A program made the position numbers and the translations under genes. Shown here piece by piece: positions 25,901 through 34,300 of a stretch of 64,000 bases of DNA; the first letter of the stretch is position 1; each line of letters begins with the position of its first letter. Origin of the DNA: Anisus vortex (Eukaryota > Mollusca > Gastropoda > Planorbidae). The notes beneath the pieces were generated by a model, which ran no database searches, was not told the origin of the DNA, and saw nothing but the letters and a program-made list of their open reading frames with translations. The stretch is taken from assembly GCA_949126835.1 (NCBI GenBank), contig OX421499.1, positions 29,054,490 through 29,118,489 of the forward strand. The letters are read 5' to 3'.

Positions 25901-26162
25901 TCACCATTGTTTAACGAAAAGGTCTAAGGCAGTGAATCCCAAATGATGGTTGGGTGGAATATGGTTTTCCTATTTCAAAGCATAGGCCTAGATCTATCTA
26001 TACATTAAATACTTGGTTCTCTTTCTTATAATAATATATAGGCCTCTATAGACTATATAATGTTTGAAGCCTCACTGGATCATTTGTACTATGCTACATA
26101 CCTGTGTACGGGACAGATTCTCTGAATTTTGAACCGTTACGTTCTTGCTTCTTTATTTTCAT
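14740..26162 (-). CDS. TMEM163: Transmembrane protein 163 (TMEM163-like zinc transporter), 8 coding exons
   Basis: TMEM163 proteins are six-pass zinc-binding, zinc-efflux proteins of plasma membrane and vesicles, related to cation diffusion facilitators. Coding exons on the minus strand are 26162-26102, 21273-21124, 19462-19437, 18838-18744, 18187-18091, 17024-16907, 16016-15875 and 14800-14740. Their phases agree throughout (750 nt, 249 residues and TGA; human 289). Hydrophobic segments lie at about 49-70, 75-99, 112-136, 146-171, 184-203 and 209-232. Diagnostic stretches are LDGVLDSFSSVAVLWRF (D81 and D85 match the two zinc-site aspartates reported for human TMEM163), GRKLDSRALVND, GVWFLDAVFGLVGGL and the C-terminal GIKLLVDM. 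The ATG follows an in-frame TAA. The N-terminal tail is shorter than in human. The long introns carry SINE, MITE, hAT-like and THAP elements. The family call is strong; the first exon and the microexon rest on splice logic plus alignment. Confidence 0.88.
15004..15747 (+). mobile_element. Composite GGACCGCTTGCT MITE pair
   Basis: Two family copies (15048-15334 and 15471-15745) with a solo terminus at 15004-15043 and a shared spacer from 15335 to 15470. The spacer-plus-second-copy arrangement recurs at 60355-60829. Located between TMEM163 exons 7 and 8. Confidence 0.7.
15875..16016 (-). CDS. TMEM163: TMEM163 coding exon 7
   Basis: Acceptor CTATCTGTCCAG, donor ATAAA|GTAAGT, phase 2. It encodes helices five and six, with GVWFLDAVFGLVGGLF in the most conserved part of the family. 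Confidence 0.92.
16085..16255 (-). mobile_element. LINE 3' fragment, reverse (TMEM163 intron)
   Basis: TTACAGACGCTCCTTCTATA through CAGGCAACCCATTTCATGCC; immediately upstream of TMEM163 exon 7. Confidence 0.55.
16330..16560 (+). repeat. GC-rich interspersed repeat copy
   Basis: Shares CCTGTCCGAGACTAGTCACC, CACTGTCGCCCGGTAGCAC and TTTGAGGTCCATGGATACAG with 45.7-46.4 kb. Confidence 0.6.
16907..17024 (-). CDS. TMEM163: TMEM163 coding exon 6
   Basis: Acceptor TTTTATCTCTCCAG, donor GACA|GTAAGT. It encodes the fourth helix (WVLTDTFSVACGVVAFILA) and GRKLDSRALVND, matching the family's GKxLTSRALITD loop. Confidence 0.9.
17147..17363. mobile_element. Short hAT-like MITE in TMEM163 intron
   Basis: About 217 bp with inverted ends CAGTGATTCACAACTTTTT and CAGTTTGAAAACCACTG. 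Located just upstream of TMEM163 exon 6. Clear target duplication not seen. Confidence 0.5.
17632..17920 (+). mobile_element. GGACCGCTTGCT MITE, in TMEM163 intron
   Basis: Starts CATAGACTATAATAAGATGG and ends AAGCAAGCGGTCCATCG...TTATAGTCTTA. Near-complete copy between TMEM163 exons 5 and 6. Confidence 0.7.
18091..18187 (-). CDS. TMEM163: TMEM163 coding exon 5
   Basis: Acceptor CTCTATTTTCAG, donor GAAGAT|GTAAGT. It encodes the third membrane helix (ACIVISFFFFASAISLSVKS) and an acidic end (STKEED). Confidence 0.88.
18200..18660. repeat. TCTA/TA microsatellite tract
   Basis: Imperfect (ATCT)n with a (TA)n core at about 18417-18458, in the intron between TMEM163 exons 4 and 5. Confidence 0.9.
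18744..18838 (-). CDS. TMEM163: TMEM163 coding exon 4 (zinc-site helix)
   Basis: Acceptor TTTTTACCTACAG, donor AGGAA|GTAGGT, phase 2. It encodes LDGVLDSFSSVAVLWRFYG and a polar loop. The two aspartates four residues apart are the conserved site. Confidence 0.9.
19437..19462 (-). CDS. TMEM163: TMEM163 microexon 3 (26 nt)
   Basis: Acceptor CAAATTTTAG, 26 nt, donor GGG|GTAAGT. It supplies NQSLFGYG, which bridges exon 2 (phase 1) to exon 4 (phase 0) and fits the SASAFGFA position of human TMEM163 immediately before the zinc-site helix. Without it exons 2 and 4 are out of frame. Confidence 0.8.
20140..20463. repeat. TAGA microsatellite tract
   Basis: (TA)n followed by imperfect (TAGA)n in TMEM163 intron 2. 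Confidence 0.9.
20464..20640 (+). mobile_element. Second tRNA-derived SINE family, copy 1
   Basis: Head TGGTCCAGCGGTTAGTTCACC and the B-box-like GGTCGCGGGTTCTAGCCCTG resemble a tRNA but cannot fold into a normal cloverleaf. The tail continues GTAATAGTCTTCTATCTAG. Lies in TMEM163 intron 2 between TAGA tracts. Confidence 0.65.
20641..21095. repeat. Long TAGA microsatellite tract
   Basis: Imperfect (GATA)n of about 450 bp ending only about 30 bp from the donor of TMEM163 exon 2; its minus-strand reading produces [12 protein letters not shown] open frames that are not genes. Confidence 0.9.
21124..21273 (-). CDS. TMEM163: TMEM163 coding exon 2 (first membrane segment)
   Basis: Acceptor TTTGTGTTTCTAG, donor GCCATTG|GTTAGT. 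It encodes an acidic linker (VSETKESEEQ) and then KQLRLAALVVSWASVL, the first transmembrane helix, aligned with the family's ALWVSW start. Phase 1 to phase 1. Confidence 0.88.
21988..24133. mobile_element. hAT-like non-autonomous element, 2.15 kb
   Basis: Starts CAGGGGTCGGCAACC and ends GGTTGCCGACCCCTA. An 8-bp direct duplication ATTTACTG lies at 21980-21987 and 24134-24141. Internal AT-rich sequence resembles the 10-12.8 kb and 48-49.5 kb copies. It encloses a LINE 3' fragment (about 23395-23790) and an internal terminus-like copy from 23925. It sits in TMEM163 intron 1. Confidence 0.75.
23395..23790 (+). mobile_element. LINE 3' fragment (TMEM163 intron 1)
   Basis: Shares CCTAGAAACACTAGAGGAC, CCTTATGCGAGAACAAATGC and GGAGCGCCTGTAATGTATAA with the other fragments; nested in the hAT-like element. 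Confidence 0.6.
24149..24748 (+). mobile_element. THAP-type element, copy 1
   Basis: About 600 bp nearly collinear with 28104-28715. The ends are diverged inverted repeats (GACAGGTATTAA against TTAATTAAGACTCC). It contains a start of a THAP zinc finger at 24233-24361. Located in TMEM163 intron 1 next to a hAT-like element. Confidence 0.6.
24233..24361 (+). pseudogene. Truncated THAP-domain ORF
   Basis: 42 codons starting MSVCYFTGCTQICWGLKFF then SFPKD. The C-x4-C spacing and FFSFPKD match the N-terminal half of the THAP DNA-binding finger found in P-element transposases and THAP proteins. A TAA cuts it before the second half of the finger. Non-functional remnant. Confidence 0.55.
26102..26162 (-). 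CDS. TMEM163: TMEM163 coding exon 1
   Basis: ATG at 26162-26160 begins MKIKKQERNGSKFRESVPYT and ends ACAG|GTATGT in phase 1, exactly the phase exon 2 needs. TAA lies in frame six codons upstream. It is a short basic cytoplasmic N-terminus without family signature, so it rests on context. Confidence 0.7.
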
Positions 26163-26978
26163 TTTTTTTCGCGTGTGTTAAATCTTCTTTATAGCATGTT
26201 TAAAAGCACCAATGACACAGTACATTACTCCATATTTATTGCTTTCTTGTGCTTTACGTGAAATAAACACACACAAACACAACCAAGGCTAGCACACGGA
26301 GATAGGCTACTTTCATTACTAGAATATCGCGAATGTGTTTCCCGTTCAAATGACATAACTTAAATTGACAGCCAATTAAATAAAATATGAAATAATGTAA
26401 TTAGGTCATTAATTTATATATAACTAGATTAAGTCTTCAGATAATAAAAAACAGTCTGAAGAGATAAGAACACACAGAAAAGCACCAGGTGTCGGTGATA
26501 ACGCTAAATTTAAATGGAAAAAAAAGCAGATTCAAACAATTATCTCATTTCTTACTGGCGTCTTAACCAGCCAGGCGGCCAGTTTTAAGGACATCACCTT
26601 TAAAACTAAGACGTATTGTTAAAGTCTCTACTACTCAGAGTCTACTCAATCTCTGCTATAACACTCCTTTTGGTGATACCGGTAACACAGACGACATCAC
26701 CATACCTCCCTCTTTCTTTCCTCTCGAAAAAAAAAGAATAATTCCAAATGAAAAATGTTTTATCTATAGAAGTATAAGAAGAAAACAAAAGAATATTTAT
26801 AGCGAACAATGTCTGATCATTGGCTGTTCGTGTTAGGTATAAGACGTCAAATTTCAGCCGGTGGGTCAACCAGGCTAGTCAGGGCCCAAATAATTTTAAC
26901 CCGACGCCTTGTGTCCCCAATAGCCTAATAACTGTGATGTTTACCGAAAATAGATGATTGTGGGTGTCCGTCTATTTG

Positions 26979-26982
26979 TCTC

Positions 26983-27034
<52 letters not shown>

Positions 27035-27190
27035 ATATATATATGTCTATCTATCTGTCTGTCTGTATGTTTGTCTGTCTGTCTGACTGTCTGTCTGACT
27101 GCCTGTCTGTCTATCTATTTACCTATAGTCTATATCCATCAACCTGTCTGCCCATCTGTCTGCCCGCATCTATCTATTTCTTTCTCACCA
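26979..27190. repeat. CTAT/CTGT microsatellite
   Basis: (CTAT)n followed by (CTGT)n variants upstream of TMEM163. Confidence 0.9.
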
Positions 27191-27469
27191 TGTTTATGTA
27201 TTTCCATTTCGCAAACTTGTAACTTTACATCTTGGGTTTTCTTTTGTGGTAGTTCTACAAATGCTCAATATTTAGTGGGATTCACTTTTTGTGATGATTG
27301 TAACTATTGTAACGATATTACATACGTTTAACTAAGGAGTACGGATGTTTTAACAGATTAAACTAAACAAAGCTAACCAAAATAACCATAGGTCTATATT
27401 TTTAACTGTGTCATTGCCATGTGACCTCGTTTTGTTCTATCCTAAGACATTTACTAGAATATGTAGGCT

Positions 27470-27705
27470 AGAACAAAAACAAAAACACTTTCCTTATCCC
27501 TTATGCGAGAACAAACGCATTTAAGTAGGTACTCTTTCTTCCCATGTGGCATACGGGCATAGAATAGGTTGCCTGAACAAAGAAGAAAAATTAGTAACTT
27601 AACATCATTTAAAACACTAATAGAAATGCAGGACTAGACTCAAACCACGGATGAGCATAGGATGCAATAATCAGGAGCGTCTGTAATGTATAGGATAAGA
27701 TAAAG
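27470..27705 (+). mobile_element. LINE 3' fragment, short
   Basis: Contains CCTTATGCGAGAACAAACGC, GAAATGCAGGACTAGACTC and GGAGCGTCTGTAATGTATAG. Confidence 0.6.
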
Positions 27706-28103
27706 TGTACATTTCAAAATGGTATTGAAACCCATCGTGTCATTGAAAGTGAATGCCCAATCCCCACCACCCCCCACCCTTCTTCCTCAAGCGGTCTGGG
27801 GTTTCATTGTGTTTTAAAAGTTGTGGCCAGTTCACTCGGTAGGGAAGAAAACGATAGGGGCCTACTCATATTTTGTCCTACATTCTACATATCTCTTAGT
27901 CATTTGGGACAAGGGCGCCGTAAATGCATAAATAACTACAACCCATTACTCATATCGCCGTTCAGATCTACTATTATTGTAGAAACTAGCTTCCTTCCTC
28001 CCCTACCCATTCACCTGCCCATGTTTATAACTCAAACACGATGTCGGTAACCAAGACTAAAGTTTTCAGCCAGATTACTTTAAACAAAAAGTTTTTTTCT
28101 GAA

Positions 28104-28715
28104 TTGACAAGTCTTAACGTGTAGGCCTATGCATGCATAAAAGTTCACAAGAAAAAACATTTCCGGTCGAATTCGATCATTTTATTCGAAACATGTCCGT
28201 GTGCTGGGTTACTGGTTGTACGAACATTTGTTGGGGATTAAAATTTCTTTCATTTCCAAAACATGTTTACAAAAGAAAACAATGCATTGTGAAAGTCAGA
28301 AGGAAATAATCACCTTTTTATTATAACAAACTTATTGCTTGATGCAAAAGAATTTTTGTTATTCGTTTTTATGAATCTACGAATTTTGTTTTTTAATAAC
28401 CAAGAAAACGCAACTCTTGACTGGGCTTGACTAAGTTATTTTATAAACAAGCTACATGCGACTAACACTTCAGTATTAATTATCGCCTACTCACTTTTGA
28501 TGTTAAAAACGGGTTCCTCATAACAAATATTGTATCCTTTGTATAATTCTAAAAGACTAGAACTAGCCGTCGAGGTTGAAATAAACTGTCAATAACCAGC
28601 AAAAGCATGCTTTTTTGTTTACGGAAATGGCTAAAATAATTAAACATTTAAAAATAAAACTGGAAGTTCACGATCGCACCAGTTCAAAAGGTCACGCCTA
28701 ATTAAGACTTGTCAA
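28104..28715 (+). mobile_element. THAP-type element, copy 2, with 14-bp TIRs
   Basis: 612 bp with perfect inverted ends TTGACAAGTCTTAA (28104-28117) and TTAAGACTTGTCAA (28702-28715). No matching flanking duplication seen. The body matches 24149-24748. Likely a non-autonomous P-like element; inference from the THAP fragment. Confidence 0.65.
28193..28309 (+). pseudogene. Truncated THAP-domain ORF, second copy
   Basis: 38 codons starting MSVCWVTGCTNICWGLKFLS then FPKHVYKRKQC; same frame and start as the 24233 copy but stops four codons earlier. Both copies lose the finger after the VR(R/S) segment. Confidence 0.55.
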
Positions 28716-30084
28716 TGCACCCCAACAACGCTCGACCGCTAGAAAGGCGTTATTAAAACACCCCGGGGCAAATGCTCTCTTTCCTAATTATAGTTTGTCA
28801 TTTTAGACTGTTATTGATAGGCTACTGTTGGTCATTGTTATTATTGCCCCCACCCCACCTCGGTCTAGTAAAGGTAACTTTGCAATGTTCGCCAATCGAA
28901 ATGTCCAAATCGGTCACGTTTTTTAGAATGCCCAACCAGAATTTGTTTAGAGTAGGAAACGTCAGAATTTATACTAACCCTTTCAGTGCATCACAGACCT
29001 TAGTAGGCCTACGAGTAGCATCTCCGTATAGAACTAGGTGTGGGTGGTGTTGCTTTCCGACCACTGGGGCTAGTCTAACTTTACCAAGTAGCCTACTTTT
29101 ACTATTTCATCGTCTCTATTGGATTACATTGATATTCAAGTAGGATGATTAGTCATTGGAGTATATTTTTGCATTATTTCGCATGCATTCGTCAACAGTA
29201 TTGAAATTATTATTTGTTTGCTTTAATAACAAATAAACTGTAGGCCTATATTATATATATGCACTGTCATCTACTATAAATTATTAACTGCTTCATAACT
29301 AGGCCGGCCTATTTGTTTCATGCGTTGTGTGTTGCTGAAGTGGGTTTTAAAAAATAGGCCTACGCTCTGGTTAATTCTATATTCGTTGATGAAAATATAA
29401 ATTTTGTGATATCTTCAAGCACTGCAACAACATCATCATACCACGTGACGACCAGCCGAGGGTGTAAGTGCACCCTGGCGTGTTCGTAAGACAAAATTAC
29501 ACCCAACTTACGGAGGAAGGAGGGGTTAATATTTGCCTTAATCGATGGCGTCATTTAGGGCCTAATATAGACAGGCCCTTTTAGGTCTACACGCTAGTTT
29601 TAATTAGGTTGTTATAATAATAAATACAATAATATCTTAGAGACATCCGTATTTATCAATTAACTTTTTTTAAATTAAAAAAAGTTAAATAAAACCTTCA
29701 ATTTCATTTTTTAAAAAGTTAAATGCATTATAGTAAGCCTAGGCCTTATAAAGACTTTATATAGGACATAATTTTAGGTCTCTCTAGAGTCTATAGATAA
29801 AACAGGCCCTACTGGATCTAATGTTTTGAGAACTATTTACAAAATTACACATTTCTATGGCTTTATTACATTCTTTATCTTTAATACCAAAGTTAACTTA
29901 ATGGTTCTATTTTAATACAGCCACTTTGAACTATGAACTATGACGTGTTATCTTTAGGCAACATAATAGTTAGATAGGCCTAGGCCCTATCTTGAAATTT
30001 TAGTCTCAACAGAATTCTGAGAATTCGAAAATGAAAGTTTATAGACAATCCCTTAAATAAAATCAGAAGCTGTCTTTGACTTAT

Positions 30085-30252
30085 AAGTTTTACAGACGTT
30101 CCTTCTAGATAGAAGATTATTACGTCTACTAGGCCCAAAACTCATGCACGGAGATAGGGATCCGTCGGTGGCAGGGATATAAGATATAACTATAACCAGT
30201 GACGTGTCATTTTTGGTTGACCGTCCGGTGAACTAACCGCTGGACCAGCCGA
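30085..30252 (-). mobile_element. Second tRNA-derived SINE family, copy 2
   Basis: Reverse complement of the 20.5-kb copy: GGATCCGTCGGTGGCAGGG and GGTGAACTAACCGCTGGACC are diagnostic; the tail has CTTCTAGATAGAAGATTATT. Confidence 0.65.
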
Positions 30253-31216
30253 CTTCATTTGAAACTAAAAAAGAGGTCGTTTTTTGTCTTTTTCTTCTTT
30301 ATATTTTTGTATAGGCCTATTTTATACACTGTAAACTGTAAACTGAAATCATCTTCAAGTTGCCTTTCTATAAAGCCTATTAATTTATCCATTCATTTAT
30401 TGAGTTTGATTTTTAGATTTATTTCGCGTACAGGAAGTACAAAATAGCAACGATTTACAAAAATTTGTTTATGTTTTGCAGTAGCGAGATAATCTTCTAC
30501 AGTAGTAGGGCCTGTAGATAACTGTCTATGTCTTATGCATTGAGCTTGTATTAATTAATGATGATGATGATTAGACCCACGAAGTCGAATACAGAATAAC
30601 GGAATAGTAACAACCTTTTATTTAAATTTAAGGCTAAACTATTTAAAGTAAAAGAGGACAAAAACAAGATTTATCGTCCAAGTATTAGGATCTGAATTTT
30701 ATTAACATTTAAATTGTATCGTTCATTGGTAAGTTAAGCTTTTTTTGTTAATTGAAGTTAACTGAGACTCATCTTATCCTATAGGCTACTCTTAGTTTAG
30801 TCTTATTTATGAATTTATGAGTTTTGAGATGACTTAATTCATAAAGATAATGATTACTAATGATTAGGCATATATCATATGGCATAGGCCTAGGCTATGC
30901 CCTATGCTATTAGTATTTAAACTAGTTATAATAATATATGAGTAGGCTAAGTAGAAGTAGTAAGTCTCAGTAAGTTATGAGACTCTTAGTCTTAGTAGTA
31001 GGCTATAGTTTAAGTTATGGAGATGGTCTTATTACTTATTAATTGTCCAGAAATTTCTTTATATAGGCATTGTGAATAGGGCCTACTTTTAGGTATAAGC
31101 CTATAAATTATACTATAAATGGCCTGCAGTCACTGCAGCCTTTCTTTTCTCAAGCTGAGGCTGAGGAAATAGCCACCCACTAAGCTAGTTGTTTTTTCTT
31201 GATTTATATCTTAGCT

Positions 31217-31381
31217 ATGTCTGGCGCCATCTATATAACAGACTCAGACAGTGATGTTGATGAAACAAATCTTCCATCAAAGGAAGAATGTGAAGAGAGA
31301 TGTCAGCAGTTTGCTCAAATCACTGGAACTGATACAGCGTTGGCCATGTTCTATCTGCAGGATCGGGATTGGAATGTGGAG
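31217..31381 (+). CDS. TDP2: TDP2 coding exon 1
   Basis: Encodes residues 1-55, an acidic N-terminus (TDSDSDVDE) and the first part of the UBA-like domain. Donor is GAG|GTAATA, phase 0. The next exon continues the UBA helix as DWNVE-RALNDFF. Confidence 0.9.
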
Positions 31382-34300
31382 GTAATACTTTTAGTAACAG
31401 TTGTCTTCTTTGGAGCAAAGGTGAATTACATGTTTAGTTTTATGCAGGGTTCATTATAACACTTCATAGGGTTGGGAAAGTGAGAAAACTTACCATGGTT
31501 TGGGAAAACTGACCATGATTTGGGCAAGTTGGGGGATAACTGACCAAGGTTTGGGGGAAATGATTTTCTGATAAGTGGAGAACAAGCTGTAATAATTAAT
31601 GAATGTACTAGAATATGCATCTTCTGTATGGGACCGATGTAAAGAAAAAATCAAAAGAATTCTAAGAACAAATTCAGAAGAGAGCTGCAAGGTACATTAT
31701 TAGTGAATATTCACAACTGACAAGAGTAGCACCAATAGTTAAATCTGTAAAACTAGAAACACTAGAGGACAGAAGGGCAAAGAGTAAAGTAGTAATAAAA
31801 CATAAGGCAATACACTATAATTTAGAAATGCAACACAATAACAACCTGTTGCAATGCTAAGATAAACATAAGGACAAAAACATTTTCTTTTTATCTCTAA
31901 TGACTAATGCGAGAACAAATGCATATACAATAAGTACACTTTCTTCCAGAGTGGCATCTGTGCATGGAATGGGTTACTTGAACATACCAGGAAAACCAGT
32001 AACGTAACATCCTTTAAAACACTAATAAATATGCATGACTAGACTCAGACCATGGATGAGCATAGGACACAATAATCTTCTTTAAAGAAAGAGCATCTGT
32101 AATCTATCTGATAAACAGTAAAGTATCAATTGGACCAAACTGACAGTGCTGGTGAAGCAGCATTCACCAGTTTCTGTGGCAAGGGCGTACTAGGGGATGT
32201 GTGGCCAGCACAATGCCCAGCCGCCTTTACTCTACCCCAACTAATGTCAAGTACCCATCAGAGCTAGATAGACTCAGGGAACACCCTCAAGTCCTGGGAA
32301 AAAATCCTAGCCTCCACCAGGATTCGAACCCATGACCTTCGGATCGCCAGTCAAATGCGCTCACGCTCGGCTATCGTGCCCCATAATATATGAGATAAGA
32401 TAAAGTTTGTAAATTTTATATAATGGACAAAACAGCACGAGAACAATTAAGTTGAATTATAAAAAAGTTTAGTAGTCCTTAAGTCCTATAATTTTCTTTT
32501 TCTAAAATTATTCTGGAGATAGAAAACATCCACAAACATTTGTTTGAAATTTGGATTATTAAATGTATATGCACAACCAAACATTAGGATTGTCAAACTT
32601 ATTGGTATAAAAGGGTTTTGTGCATTTTGTGTATAGTTAGGGAAATTTTCAAATGATTTTACTATACAGTTAAAGTTAATAAAAAGTTACAGGTACTTAT
32701 TTTTATAATTGAAATATAAATTATAAGTATAAATTCATTAATTAAAAAAATATATAGATGATTTACAATGTTTTTAGAATTTTTCTTATATTGACTAAAA
32801 TGTATGTTTATATGATACTAAAAATATCTAAATTCATGCTCATAACTCTTGTGAAATTAAATCTATCAAGTAGAAATCAGTTAACAGAAGGAGAGTTTTA
32901 GTTTTTCATCTACTTTATTCCACATTTTCTGTAAAGCCATTTTTGTCTATGATATTTTTGAGTTACATTTCAATTTTTGTGATTGATCATTATCTTTACA
33001 ATAAACACAATAAAACTCCAATCAACCAGATAAATGAGTGTTTATCTTGATGCACAAAATGTTTTTATATCATGGAAAAAAATATTTTAAAATGCAATGC
33101 AGAGTCGGATATGCTATTAAAACTTCATAATTTTAATTCCCATTCTTCCTCGACTTCTCCAATGATAAGGATTGGAATATTTGGAGATCCAAATGAAGAA
33201 TAGGCGTTTGGGTAAAAAGCGTTGTTATGGAGTTGTATTTTTTGTGAGTCTCAAACATTTTTAGCTCATCTCAATTTTGTTTTGTTTTTTCTTAGAGAGC
33301 TCTAAATGATTTTTTCTATGAGAAAAGGCAATTGGGTGAATCACGTGGCTTGTCTTCTGAAAAACAAAGGAAAACTTCTGATGATAAAGAGGTAGTCTGT
33401 CGAGGAACAGAATCTGGCACTCTCATGTTAAAGGCAAAGGATGAAACGGAGCTGGCCCCACCAAAGGAATCCTGCGCAACAACATTGTGAGTAATTTTTT
33501 TTTTCAACTAAATCATGGGAGACATTATATAGAAACAGTTCATTTGGAAATCTTTTTTCCTAATATTAAAATTGTAATTGCTGAATACTGATGCAAGTAA
33601 GGCTGAGCTCTTTTACAGGTGTCCAATCACCTTTTGATTTTGAGGAAGGTGTGATGAATATATATATATATATAAACTACAGTCTGTTTAGAAACGTTCA
33701 GTGCATTTCTTTCCGTAACAAAATGCTACCTAACATTAATTAGGCTCCCTGTTTCTAGGTACCATCAACTAAAGATACCTTTAAAAACACCAGAATAAAT
33801 ATACAAAAAAGCTGCAAGATTTATTACAAGTGAATACTCACAGCAGTCAAGTGTAAATACCAAAAGTTTTATCACTAAACCTAGAAACACTAGAGTACTG
33901 ATGTGTAAAGAGCAAAGTAGTTATAATACTTAAAGCTTTAAATTCTAACTTAGAAATCAATTACACTATTCAGATAGACAAAGGATTAAAAACATTTTTC
34001 TTTTTCTTGATGCATAAACAAATGCATATAAATTCTTTTTCCTCACAACTAGAGGCATTCAGTCATAGAATTCAAATTAAGTAGCTTGAACAAACCAGGA
34101 AAGCCATCCAATTACATCATTTAAAAGCCTAATCCTAATAGAAGACTAAACCCAAAGCATAATATGAGTTGGATGCAATAATCTGTAACATATAAGATAC
34201 TACTGCTAACCTTCATATGTTACACTGTTTAGGGATAACAGCATTTCTGTCCCTCATGCACAGAAAAGGCAGTGCCATTCATTCTCTTTACCAACAACAA

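Larger units (their letters stand above)
26163..31216. other. Intergenic space between divergent TMEM163 and TDP2
   Basis: Contains the promoter side of both genes. Visible contents are a CTAT tract, a LINE fragment, a THAP-type element, one tRNA-derived SINE and many AGGCCT palindromes. No CpG-island-like block or clear core promoter is obvious by eye. Confidence 0.6.
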
